DNA of 64,000 nucleotides from Lepturacanthus savala (lineage: Eukaryota; Chordata; Actinopteri; Scombriformes; Trichiuridae). The stretch is taken from contig CM060468.1 of assembly GCA_030544235.1 (NCBI GenBank), positions 10,093,258 through 10,157,257 of the forward strand. The letters are read 5' to 3'. The stretch's first letter is position 1; every line of letters begins with the position of its first letter. The notes under the pieces are model-generated. The model ran no database searches, was not told the DNA's origin, and saw nothing but the letters and a program-made list of their open reading frames with translations. Both the position numbers and the translations under genes were made by a program. Shown here piece after piece: positions 53,337 through 64,000 of the stretch.

Positions 53337-55276
53337 GCGACCACACTATTAAAGCTGTGTTTGTGCAGTCATATCACATAAGAGAATCAGGCTGTATAGT
53401 GTGAGAACAGGAATCGTAAGGTGCAAACTCTTAACCCCTGCGATTCATTTGTGTGAAGAAGAGCCGAATAACCCAAAAAAAGAAACAAAAAAAAAAACTG
53501 TCCAAAGTTCAGATGGTCAGATGCTATACTGTGTATTTAGATTTGAACGAATGGGTGATTTATTTATTTCAAGGTTTCAAGTTTTCCTTTTTTTGTCTCC
53601 ACAGACTGAATATCTCCTTGTGTCTATACAATGTGGAATATTTACAAGGTTCTCTATACAAAAGCCTCACTTTTTTCTAAATTCTTATCATGGCTATGGG
53701 CGCAGAGGCGAATAATGCAAACTGTTTCATCCACATGAAAACAAACTAACTGAAGTAGAAACCATCATATTGGATACAAATAAACCCTGGCACCCTGGAA
53801 TTAGTCACATAGTGTTGTATAGTTTCATACAGACTCACATGAACACACACACACACACAGTTATTGAGACATACCAATTGATTTAAAGTTGTTTTCCGCT
53901 CCTCATACACACATTTTGTGATTTGTAAAAAAAAAAAAAAAAAAAAAATCCAGACATGCTCGTCACGCTGCTGCACTTTTGCCATAAGTATGTTTGTGAC
54001 AAACGAGCAGGAGACAAATGACGTGTCATTCGTGATGTATGGCGTAGATTCCCAGACGTGTCTGAGCATTTCCTGAGGGTGGTATCCAGTCCCCCTCTCC
54101 AACCTGTATGTCTATGTAGAAAATCAAAATGATAGTTTTTACAGGCAACAGTCATTACTCAGGCCATAGCTCCCATCGCTGCGGTGCAATCAATCCAGCA
54201 CGGAACACTACCGTACGCGACCTCTAGAGAGCAGTAGAGGTGCAGCTCACTGTCACTGGCTATAGTTCGTGTCCCTGCAAAAGATCGGTTTGTGTCGAGT
54301 AGAAAGAGAAGGAGAGTGTTTTGAGTATTTTACCTGTGCTCCCCCACACACGTTATTTATTTATTTTTTTTTACAGACATTGGAAGGAAAATAGTCTATT
54401 CTGAATCTCGTTCAAGCCACCATTTGTCTTTATAATCCATGGCAACAATCGCCTGATGTGATCAAATGATATCGGCTCGTTCCCAGGTTATTAAACGTCA
54501 TGTCTGACCCAGATTCCTACACAACAGTTTCTGTCATAGGCTCTACCTTTCCTGGAATTTAATATAATAGAATTGGGTAAAATAAAAAAAAATATATATA
54601 AAAAAGGGAATGGCACATAATTGTATTTTGACGCAGCTTTAACAAGGCAGTCAGGGCCGCTGTCAAACCTTCCACCTAAGCCAAAATTAGTAATTCATCA
54701 TTGTCTAATGCAGAATTGCTTGACTCTGTCCTCCTGCTGTGCAGTGCATTTATTTTTTGTTCTTTTTATGCAACTTGACTGACTGATTTCATTCACATGC
54801 ATACAGTATGACCCGCCTTTAGCAGTCATTATCTGTCTTTTTCTTTTTTTTTTTTTAGATTGACACATTTCTTCAAGCTCCCACATCCCCCAGTCATTCA
54901 GTTTTCTGTTTCTTTGGGGTATGGGTCAGGTTTTGATGCATCTTTTTATTTGTCTAGGTGATGTATGTTATCATTACAGCCATAATCCAGTCTTCAGCCC
55001 CACTAACTGTCAGATACTCATCACGCCCTTGACTGATGTGTGTTGCGCGTGTTCTCGGCCATCATCTTAAGCTATACTGCACATGATGAAGAGCCACTCA
55101 CATGTGGTGCTCGGTGCCCCCCCCCCCCGCCCCCTCTTCCACATTCATCCCTCACGCTCATCCATCTCTCCTCCCCTCTTATCTGCCATCCTCAACCTCT
55201 CAATTTCACACTTGACCTTTTCATCCCGGCTCTCCGGCCTCTCCTCCCCCTTGCCATCGGGGGCGCTCATTAGTCC

Positions 55277-55390
55277 AGTCAATTTTATTTATATAGCGCC
55301 GAATCAGAATGGACGTTATCTCCGGGCACTTTTCATATAGAGCAGGTCTAGGCCTCTATAATTTACAGAGAAAGCTACACTCCCGCAGGA
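55277..55390. repeat. Dispersed fish repeat fragment
   Basis: Contains TTTTATTTATATAGCGCCGA and ATTTACAGAGAAAGCT in the order of a common teleost interspersed repeat. Confidence 0.6.
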
Positions 55391-56620
55391 GCAAGCACAT
55401 CATTACCTGCGTGTCTCTCTCGCAGTGACATCCGGTGTCTGACTGGACATCCATTCCTGACACCTTGATGTCCTCCTCTGTCTGTCGCTTTACTCACTCT
55501 CACTCCACTTTTGTTCCTTCTGTCTATTTCCCCATAAGTTTCGATCCATACAGTCCCCTGTTGGTTAGGCTCTTAGTCAGTAATAGTTAGTATTCTTCCC
55601 CTTCCATCACCGCTGCTGTCTAGCCGCTGGATAGTGCTCCATTTGTGTATTATTCTTGTCTCTGTCAGTAATATAGCCAATGTCAAGACGTGCCAACACC
55701 GGGCCCTGTGCATATTATAGTCTCATCTTCCCCTCTCAATTCTTGTGCCTGTATGAATAATAATAACTAAACAAATGCATCTGTAGTGTATGTTAAGATA
55801 ATTAGCTGTTTAAATATCACATTTAAGCAAACATTAATAAATACCCTCACAATGGGGCTTTGCTCGACTAGAGATTATTATACAACGATATTTCCTTAAT
55901 GGTCGTAAGCATAACCTTTTTACTGAGTAAATCTTCACCGGAGTCTTCTACAGTGCCATCAAGTTGTGTTCCCTCTCGATGATGATGATAAAAAAAGCAT
56001 CATTTCAATGTAAACTGCTGCAATGACTGCTTGATAGCCTCTTTATGAGCTCATCCTGTTTAATATCCACACTGAAATAGTGGGAAAAGAGGTGCTGCTT
56101 AATCGATCAGCAAGCTAATGTTAGCTAGCCGGTTCAAGCTACTGACTTAAAATGCTGTGAAACATATGCTAGCAAATGGTTTCAGTTGTTTGTCTTTTGA
56201 AAGACTTTCTAAAGCCATGTTCGTCCGTCTTCTCCTGTCTAACGATTCAAATTAAACTTTATTTATAGAGCAACTTTCATTTGTTAAAAATGCAACACAG
56301 AGTGCTTTACGGGATGAAAACGAGAGACACAGACCTGCATACTGGCGCATACATGCACAAACTTGCACAGACACACACACCCAAACTGTCAGTATAACAA
56401 CATTATAGCGACATGGCGGGGCACTGAGGATCAAGATAAGGAGAACACCACCTAAGGGGGCCGTCCACACTAAGAGGGGTCACAGCCTATAGCCACAGGG
56501 AGTGCCACCGCAGAGACCATTCTGACCCGAAAAGACAGGGTCACCACACACGTGCAGAGCTTCCCAGTCCCCTTGGGCCTGAAAGATTCAGAAGGGACAC
56601 AACTCCCAGTGTGGAGACCA

Positions 56621-56638
56621 CCCCCCCCCCCCCCCCCC
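56621..56638 (+). repeat. Poly-C run (18 bases)
   Basis: 18 consecutive C inside the dispersed repeat. A further C run with one G lies at 55117-55133. Confidence 0.9.
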
Positions 56639-56673
56639 ATGAGGCAACACTGGAGCTAGAAACTAAAAGAAAA

Positions 56674-56832
56674 GGAGAGATGCGATAAAAATGACAAAGA
56701 ATTAAAGGACAGTAAGACAGGATGAAAGCATAAGATAAGATGAAAGACAAAAAAAAACAGTAGGAGAGATGAGATAAAATGACTAGGAATTAAAGGACAG
56801 TAAGACAGGATGAAAGCACAAGATAAGATGAT
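56674..56832. repeat. Tandem duplication, period 89 bp
   Basis: GGAGAGATG followed by GAATTAAAGGACAGTAAGAC and GATGAAAGCA starts at 56674 and again at 56763 with few differences. Confidence 0.85.
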
Positions 56833-57569
56833 GGTAAAGAGCATAAAAAATAAAAGACTTACAACTAAAAGGCAGTAAACTGAAGTATAATATAAATAGG
56901 ATAATATAAAAAGTTAAGAGAATAAAAGAATAAAGGAAATCAATTAAAAGCTGAATTAAACAGGTGAGTCTTGAGCCTCCTTTGAAAAAATATCAACAGT
57001 CTCTGTGGTCCTGATGCTGTTCAAGCCTGGGCCACGCTGACTGAAAGCAGTCTTACTGTGGGTTTTTATTCTAGCCTTATGGATGATTGAAAGACCTCAG
57101 GGCTGACAAGGGCTGATATGTTAAAAGCAGGTCATATAGATTAGATGGTCCAAGACCATTTAAAATCAAATAAAAGGACCTTAAACACAATCCTGAAACA
57201 CACAAGGGAGCCAATGCATGGATCTTAAAACCAGCGTAATGTGCTCCTGCCCTCTGGTCTTCATCAGGAAGCGTGTGGCTGAGTTTTGTAATAACTGTAA
57301 ATTGTCGATGGTCTTTTTTTGGGAAGCCCAGAGAGCAGGGTATTACAGTAATCTAAAGGACAGGAGATAAAAGCCTGCATCAGCACCTCCGTGTAGGCCT
57401 GAGGGAGAAACTCCCTGGACTCTGGCTATGTTCTTAAGGTGATAAAAACCCATCTCTGTTACATTTTTAATATGCGGAATAAAATTAAGCTCCGAGTGGA
57501 AAATGACGCTCCGGATTCTTAACGAGACATAATTGCCAGGACAATCTCTTTGATTACACGGCGTATGCA

Positions 57570-59089
57570 TCAGAACACTTACTGTTTTTCAAACAAGTGC
57601 GTGTCTGTCGTTATAACACAGGACGGATGGCAACCTGGAGTCAGTCAGGCAAGCAGGGAGTGGAGACACACAGCTTTTTTTTTCCACGTCTCTCTCTCTC
57701 GCTTTCCCTCTTTAATGAACTGCACTTGACTTTGGTTCGGTGGTTTGATAACTTTGGATATGGACAATTGTTCTGTTCCCATTTTTTCTTGGGTGGAAGT
57801 AAACGGTTCAATTTTCCTGAGTGGTCCTGTGGATAGTCTGATGTGAATTTGTATATGAGGGGGAGACTTCATTCATTAGAAACCTACAGTTCCATTTATT
57901 CCTCTTGCCTCCTCCTTTTTCTTTATCTATAGTAAGGCAGAAACACACACACACACACACATGCTCATACTACTGTTACTAAGTTGTTGGCTATTGTTAA
58001 TGGTTACTTAGTCGGGCTGTTTGTTTCACAAATTGAAGGCGCTGACAGGTCTATCTTTCACTGTGATTATGCTGTGTACACATGTGACAAATAAAGATTG
58101 ATTGATCGATTGATTGACTGAATGAATGTCTTTCAGGCCCCCTTCCAAAAGCTTTATGGAGCTTATTTGGGGAACCTGACTCACACATCCATCACTTTAT
58201 ATTCATATTTAGTCTTAAACGTACATGTGCGAGTAAACTAAACTTGTAAGACATCATTAGATGAGTCAGTACCCTTTTCTTCTCATATAAAACACAAGGT
58301 AAACAACTTGGACCCTCTTCCTGTGCTCTGGACTCTCATTTAGCTCAAATCTTTTAGACCGGCCTGTCCACTGAATACCTCCCCTTACGGTCATGACTTG
58401 AGAGGCGTTTTCAGTGATGAGAACCTCAACAAGGAGGAATCTCATAATTTTTAGTCGATGGGTCCTGCTTATAGATGTTTCTCACAGAGCCGTGAGAGTA
58501 TTTTCTGGTTGCAGCTCTATTTCAAGAAGTCAACGATATTTCAGATTTTAACCAGAGAGCAAAATTCTCACCACAATTTCATTCTTAAACAGATACTTCA
58601 GATTTCTCATTGCTCTATCTACCTGTATTCATGTGGACAGCAAAACTGTAGCTTTGGGGGTGTTTTTAGAGTGTGACAGCCATAATGGTTGCCTCTCTTC
58701 TTCAAAGGTCACAGATTTCCTATAGGCGGCTTTGTAATCTCCAGAGTTTGTATTCCTGGATGCGTATGAAGAAGTTTAGCATTTAGCTATCAACATGAAA
58801 CCAGATTACTACGGTTCTGTGATGGTTTTGATGTTCCTGGGTCAAATGATCCATGTCTTTCTTCCTTCTGTATCTTTTTTCTCTATCTTTATTTCGGTCT
58901 CACTTCACTGGAGAGTAGCTGAGCTGATTCCAGTTGACTTCAATTAATACACATCAAACTCACATAATCTCACACCACATTCTTGTCAATTCAGAGCAGT
59001 TCAGTTTGATTTGGTTGGATCATTTCAGGTCAGAATTTATATGAGGCTTCATGATTTCACTGTCACGTTTTTTTAATGGTGAGCACGAA
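57570..59089. other. Spacer, nothing recognised
   Basis: Moderately AT-rich with a short CA repeat (about 57943-57960) and a GATT-rich stretch near 58090. No gene or element recognised. Confidence 0.5.
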
Positions 59090-59350
59090 CCAGGGGCCCA
59101 GGTGATTTCTGCGTGAATGGTCTCACCGTCCTTCTATTGCCTTGCGCCGCATGCTTTGGTTTCCCCTCACATTCCAAAGACATGGAGGTCAGTTGAAGTT
59201 GGAGATTAAATTTGACAATTGGGTGTGTTTGTCTGGTGTTAATCCTATGATAGACTGGCAACCTGCTTTCCTTGCCTTTTGTGCATGCAGGGATAGTCTC
59301 CAACCCCTTGTGACTCTGATAGGAACAAGTAGGTATAGAAGATGGATGGG
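59090..59350 (+). repeat. Dispersed repeat fragment (later half of the 40978 family)
   Basis: Contains CATTCCAAAGACATGGAGGT, CCTATGATAGACTGGCAACC and AGTAGGTATAGAAGATGGAT, the ordered motifs of the common fish repeat whose first half is seen at 40978-41190. Confidence 0.65.
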
Positions 59351-60036
59351 CAACAGCTCCCAACCCCCTCTTTCAAGGTTATTTAACAATTTCTCCATTA
59401 TTTGGTCCGCATACTACTACTCGAGTATAATCTACACCCCGTCTGTGCATAACAGGAGTGAAAAAAGGGTGTTGATTCTGGCTGGCTGACTACTTTGTCT
59501 CTCCCCTTTCTTTCTCTTTGTCCCTGTTGCTGGCACTCTGTCATTGCTAAAAGGTTTCCAAGCATTGCCAAACAGTCAATATACTACAATATATCGAGCA
59601 TGAGGCCGCTGAGGAAGGTTTAACCCAGCAAATGACATTCAGTACAGCGCCATTATCATTGCCTCCTAATGAATTAAATAGCCCTGACATTTCACTGCGC
59701 TGGGTTTGTCCTTTTCCGGCAACCGCTCTGCTGTTGTACCCCTCCTTTCATGCATTCTGTCACTCTCTTGTCTTTCTCTTGCATTGCGTTTCAATGTGCC
59801 TTTTGGCCTCTTACTATTCCCACGTCCTTACCTCCATCTTTCATTTTTATATCCCTCTTCATCCCGCTCTTACTCTTCTTTCCCCAAGCTCTCGCTTCCT
59901 CTCAGTCGTCCGCTCATCGCTATGCTAGTGCACATCCAGATGTCTACAGAGAGAGAGACAGAGAGAGAGAGAGAGACTGTTTAGCAGTGAAGACAGAATC
60001 CAGCTGGAGGGTCACAACCCTAAATGACTGTCCGCA

Positions 60037-60038
<2 letters not shown>

Positions 60039-60092
<54 letters not shown>
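60039..60092. repeat. (CA)n microsatellite
   Basis: About 54 bp of CA. Confidence 0.95.
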
Positions 60093-60095
<3 letters not shown>

Positions 60096-60462
60096 GCACG
60101 TCTAATCAATAAGTCGTACAGCCACACTTCCCTGATGGCAGGAGCAATAGGTCATATGCCAACAATGTGGGAAGACTGAGAGGGAGAGGGAGAGAGTCAA
60201 AAGATATGAAAGCGAGCGAGAGAAGAAGCAGGAGTTTGGAACGAGGCGGCTGCATGTTCAGTGCTTGCTGAGCCATAATTGTCCTGTGGTTTGGAGGGAA
60301 CACAGTTAAAAAGAAAAGGCCGGAGAAATAAAATGTGTATAGAAGGGGCATGGCCTTCAGTAGGACGGAAGCTTTTCAGAAAGTTTCTTTTGTCCTGGAA
60401 TACAGATGAGTGCTGGATGGTTGGCTGCACAGTTATGGGACACACAGACGGAGAACCAAACA

Positions 60463-60467
<5 letters not shown>

Positions 60468-60528
<61 letters not shown>

Positions 60529-60535
60529 CACACAC
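60468..60535. repeat. (CA)n microsatellite
   Basis: About 68 bp of CA with one CG interruption. Confidence 0.95.
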
Positions 60536-61698
60536 CAATGGCTCCTCTAGTTTCCTCTATGAGACACACATACATGAATGCAAGAAGATGACTGAGAAAT
60601 GTTAACCAAATATGAATAAATGATGGCTGTATGTTGCCTAATTATCAGAAATGATATTTGCTCAAATATTTATTTTGACCTACTTTTCAAATATATGTGA
60701 AATATGTGAATATGTGAAAAATATCATTAAACAGTTCTCATAAGTATGTTATTTATCTTTATTTTATTATATTTATTTTATATTTTTATTAACAAAGTAA
60801 GTTTTGGTGTGCAGAGCATGAAAGTTTTATTACCAGATAAAGTACCTAGAGATGCAAAGATACCACATAGAATTGGTTGTTTAGATTTTGGCTATTGATT
60901 ATGGGTTTTCATGGACTAGTTAATGAAAACATCTCCCATTTACTGAACACTATTGTATGTATTTACATAGATGTGTATGCATGTGTACTGCTGGAAAAGT
61001 ACAATTATATTCATAATATATGTCATATTAAAGATTAAATGTCATACAATTTTAGTTTATAAGACTGTATATAGTTAATTAACATATAGATGGAATTTTA
61101 AAAAATATACATCATGTCTTTTTTACTTTTTTTACTTTTTCATGCACTTTCATTTTGGCATTCGGATTCTTCCTCATCCTTCATGTCATGTCTTCCTTAT
61201 GTAGCTAATGAAACGATACATGGTGGAAACACAAATGAGCAGTGTTGTGGACACACACTTCCCTCCCTTTGGTCTTATCAGATACATTCTGGTACATTTT
61301 TCTGAAGGGGCTAATGGGAAATTATCAGATCTCCAATGCTCGTCAAAAAGAAAGATCTAAGCAAAATCATCTTGGATGCCTTAAGACAATTCTTAATTCT
61401 GTTGGAAAAAATAATGGGGGTTCAAAGCTCTAATCAGAGAAATACAACTCATCTTGATGCTGTGAGGATTTTAATTAGATGGGAATTCCCGCTGCCCGTA
61501 ATTACTGAGGCAATAGGGGACTTGATGTAGTTGAATCTTATCTGTTTACTTCCTGCACAAACAAAGGCCTGCTATAATAATTCTTTCTAAATAGTTGTAG
61601 GTTTGTCAAACAAATTCAGCCTTGAAAGTAGTTATTTTTTTATTTTTCATTTAATTCCTTTCAAATGTCTTTATTCAGAGTTATGGATATGGATGTAT

Positions 61699-61700
<2 letters not shown>

Positions 61701-61750
<50 letters not shown>

Positions 61751-61751
61751 A

Positions 61752-61832
<81 letters not shown>
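61701..61832. repeat. (AT)n microsatellite upstream of ZBBX
   Basis: About 130 bp of AT broken once by CCATCT at about 61749. It lies 150-280 bp upstream of the ZBBX promoter elements. Confidence 0.95.
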
Positions 61833-61835
<3 letters not shown>

Positions 61836-61982
61836 CAGTAACATATACTATATACTACTATTAATATAATGCTATATATTAATCAGGCGCTACATGAAAT
61901 AGTTTTTCATTCTATTCTTCTATTGCGTGCATTCACCCTCCAGCAAACACATGGTGACGCAAACTCTCGTCAGATGCAGGGC

Positions 61983-61992
61983 TATCGCGAGA
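61983..61992. promoter_or_regulatory. CGCG-type core promoter element (TCTCGCGAGA-like)
   Basis: TATCGCGAGA differs by one base from the TCTCGCGAGA element that is known in vertebrate CpG promoters and bound by BANP. It lies 9 bp upstream of the X-box, in a locally CpG-rich patch inside AT-rich DNA. Confidence 0.55.
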
Positions 61993-62000
61993 GGTAGTCG

Positions 62001-62014
62001 GTTACCACGGAAAC
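62001..62014. promoter_or_regulatory. RFX X-box in ZBBX promoter
   Basis: GTTACCACGGAAAC matches 11 of 14 bases of the near-palindromic RFX site GTTGCCATGGCAAC. It sits about 60 nt upstream of the splice donor of the inferred first exon, which is the usual place for X-boxes of ciliary genes. Confidence 0.7.
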
Positions 62015-62019
62015 CACGG

Positions 62020-62074
62020 CTCAACACAGACGCCCGGAGCACAGAAACTAGAGCGGAGAAAGGAAAAAAAGAAC
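62020..62074 (+). other. zbbx: ZBBX non-coding first exon (inferred)
   Basis: The short stretch after the X-box ends at a good donor, GAAC|GTGAGT, at 62074. It has no ATG reading continuing into the coding exons. The start is an estimate, because the transcription start cannot be seen directly. Confidence 0.5.
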
Positions 62075-63286
62075 GTGAGTAATTTGAAATATTCGTTTTA
62101 GTTGGACGTTTTAATGGTGATTAACACGTGACTCAATTAAAAAGTGAATTCCACGCCAAGCTAGTAGTCGAGTAAAATCATGTATCAGAAGTCTAAGTGA
62201 AGTTACTCTCAGCAGCATCAACGTGATGTGACGTTACTGGAACATTACTAGAATTTGGTGAATTAAGTATGACTTTGCTCTTTATAAGGCTATTGCTGAG
62301 ATAGTGAGATGCCTCTACAGTACCTGCTATATATTTGTAGCGACATTAGCATTAACTGTTAAAGCTTACGTTTCAAATTTAGCCAAACTATACGTTTTCC
62401 TATTCGATTCCTATTTGAACTATGATTTTTTTTTGGCGAAATGTTGAATTATTTGAACAAAACTCAACAACTCATAGACATGTGATACGTAACTCTGACT
62501 ACACACTGCTTTTTATAATCTGAAACGTATTTTCAGTCGTAGAATAAAGTATAAAGCAGCTTCAAACAGAACCTCAAAATTGCATTTAAGTACAGTACTT
62601 GTAAATAACCCTGTTACCTTCCACCCCTGGTGGAATTTCTAGAATAGGTATTTTTACACACAGACAATTTGACACTATGGCAGGAAAGGCGCAGGTGTGA
62701 TTAGTAACATTAATCAAGGAACGCTGCGTTCTATTTGCTTTGCACTGGTTTTGACCTTTTTCACAGCAGCCATATTGACATGAAATACTAGGTAAGTGTT
62801 ACCGATGATACTAATTAAGGTTCTGTTCCATTCCACAATCAAACAGCATCAGGTGGCTCACTGGAAAGGCTCTGCTAATGGAACTGAACGTTAATTAGTG
62901 TGAATGGTAACACCTGTGTTTACCCACTAATTTCATGTCAATATGGCTGCTGTTTTGCAATGATGGATTAATGGTGTGACTTACTGGGGCACTTTAAAGT
63001 CAAGATATCTGTTATGGAAAGTCTGTACTGCACATTAAGTGGCTACAGTATCAGATGGTTTCATGTAAGGTTCAAACACACGTGGAATATCCCTTGAGTA
63101 CAATTTACAGTATTAGGTAGTAATCAACTCTTGCTATCCCTGAGTTGCTAGCAGGTGTTGCTGCCTTGCTATTATTATCTAATCTGTCCCTGGTATTTGG
63201 CTCATTGTGTTACAGTACCATTCCTTTAGTAATTTAGCCTGAGCTGATAGCCAGTTTTATATTAATACTGTTTGTCTTTATTGCAG
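62075..63286 (+). other. ZBBX intron 1
   Basis: 1.2 kb between the inferred non-coding exon and the first coding exon; no other feature recognised. Confidence 0.5.
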
Positions 63287-63345
63287 AGGAGACCCTTTGT
63301 AAAAAAAAAAAAAAAGCACAGAGAAATATCCGCTAAAGAAGAGAC

Positions 63346-63410
63346 ATGAATTTAAACGACTTTGTGGTGCTTCCTAACAACAAGGCCAAATCCGTCAAGC
63401 TGAATGCCAG
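63346..63410 (+). CDS. zbbx: ZBBX coding exon 1
   Basis: Starts at ATG 63346 (GACATGA context), encodes 21 codons plus 2 nt, and ends CCAG|GTAAGC in phase 2. Confidence 0.9.
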
Positions 63411-63961
63411 GTAAGCTGAGATAAGATCAATGATGTGATTTAAGGCATTTGGTCAGAGCTCACCAGGGTCGTTTGGCCGCCGTTCCATTTCCATTCAAAT
63501 CAAAATTGAGTTACTGGTAAGATAAACTTTGTGACCTGGGTTGTGATTCAGTTCGGCGTTCAGTGTATTTGTTTTCTTTAATTTGGTCCAATCTCCTACT
63601 GTAGTTTCTCATTTGCCAACAGGTAATTGACTGAGCAGATGTCTGGCTTGGTGGTACCCTGATCCAGTGACTAATTGATTAATGTATTGATCAGTCAAGG
63701 GAACAGAGATCTGCTAGTGCAGCAGATGAATTGAATATATCGATGAAAGCCTGGCTGGTCCAATCTGACAGAGTAGGTCATTTGTATGATTGATTGTCGT
63801 TGATTGATTGCATAGATATGTGTGGGTGTGTGTGTGTGTTGCCATAGGAACCTGCAAGAACTGCAGATGAAGACGGTGACTCTGGCCAAGGAGAGCAAAG
63901 AGATGGAGGAGAAACTGCAACAGCTTAAAGAGAACATGAGTAAAGAAAAGGAGGAGAGAGG
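63346..63961 (+). CDS. zbbx: ZBBX (zinc finger B-box domain containing), 5' end only
   Basis: Two coding exons, 63346-63410 and 63848-63961, running off the window. The first encodes MNLNDFVVLPNNKAKSVKLN, which matches the family's opening (M-N-x-x-D-F-V-V-L-P then V-K-L). The second encodes LQELQMKTVTLAKESKEMEE and continues to SKEKEER as a coiled-coil-like helix. Together about 59 residues; the B-box zinc finger would lie downstream, outside the window. The protein is known mainly from expression in ciliated tissue and its molecular role is unclear. The first exon is preceded by acceptor TTGCAG (63281-63286), giving about 59 nt of 5' UTR with an A15 run. The second ends at donor GTGAGT (63962) in phase 2. 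Position after PDCD10 and WDR49 supports the call. Confidence 0.9.
63848..63961 (+). CDS. zbbx: ZBBX coding exon 2
   Basis: The acceptor GCCATAG ends at 63847 after a TG repeat. Encodes R (split codon), then NLQELQMKTVTLAKESKEM and a K/E-rich heptad-like helix. Ends in phase 2 before GTGAGT. Confidence 0.9.
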
Positions 63962-64000
63962 GTGAGTATCGGTGGTTAGTGTGGTAGAGAAAAGGGGAGA

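Larger units (their letters stand above)
56250..57560. repeat. Long dispersed repeat copy, class uncertain
   Basis: Starts with a TTTATTTATAGAGCAACTTT-type end and AGTGCTTTACGGGATG, contains an internal tandem duplication and a C run, and continues through TGATGCTGTTCAAGCCTGGG and TTACAGTAATCTAAAGGACA. It resembles a retroelement-related repeat that is abundant in fish. No intact coding sequence. Confidence 0.55.
44164..61980. other. Gene-poor spacer between WDR49 and ZBBX
   Basis: About 18 kb with no supportable gene. No serpin-like exons (SERPINI2 occupies this interval in human) were seen. Contents: microsatellites, a hAT-like element (52608-53336), dispersed repeats (55277-55390, 56250-57560, 59090-59350), a perfect hairpin (51022-51062), purine-rich (49780-50165) and pyrimidine-rich (51537-51925) tracts, G and C runs. 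The rest is unremarkable AT-rich DNA. Confidence 0.6.

Noticed and set aside
55040..55340. Proline/serine-rich open readings
   Set aside because: They come from a C-run and pyrimidine-rich DNA; no splice or homology support.

Overview
The window looks like teleost fish genomic DNA. Genes are split into short exons with GT-AG introns. CA/GT, AT and homopolymer microsatellites are dense, and there are decayed Tc1/mariner-like, hAT-like and non-LTR elements plus dispersed repeats of the kind common in bony fish. I see no bacterial, organellar or viral features, and no recognisable tRNA, rRNA or CRISPR array.

Three protein-coding genes lie head to tail on the + strand. (1) PDCD10/CCM3 is complete: seven coding exons from 3430 to 8571, 209 residues. 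It encodes the adaptor of the CCM complex and STRIPAK that binds GCKIII kinases. (2) WDR49 is apparently complete: 17 coding exons from 12736 to 41960, about 870 residues. It is a WD40-repeat protein with a degenerate EF-hand-like N-terminus; the end of its last exon is the least certain part. (3) The 5' end of ZBBX lies at about 62020-63961: one non-coding exon and the first two coding exons. The gene runs off the right edge.

From general knowledge of the human 3q26 region, PDCD10, WDR49 and ZBBX are neighbours in the same orientation there, with SERPINI2 between WDR49 and ZBBX and SERPINI1 head-to-head with PDCD10. Here the WDR49-ZBBX gap (about 20 kb) shows no serpin exons, and SERPINI1 is not visible in the 3.4 kb left of PDCD10.

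Layout: 1-3400, upstream DNA with a fold-back Tc1-like element (1011-2050) and a dispersed repeat; 3430-8571, PDCD10; 8572-12715, 3' UTR and spacer; 12736-41960, WDR49, whose introns hold a hAT-like MITE, a deleted Tc1-like element, two decayed LINE fragments on the minus strand and very long microsatellites; 41961-61980, a gene-poor spacer with repeats, hairpins, purine- and pyrimidine-rich tracts and one weak candidate two-exon transcript (43205-44163); 61980-64000, the ZBBX promoter and 5' exons.

The most interesting regulatory signal is an RFX-type X-box with an adjacent CGCG element just upstream of the inferred first exon of ZBBX, a gene linked to ciliated cells. A second X-box-like palindrome contains the WDR49 start codon. 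No undescribed multi-gene system is evident. The window is best explained as a conserved vertebrate gene block in a repeat-rich fish genome.
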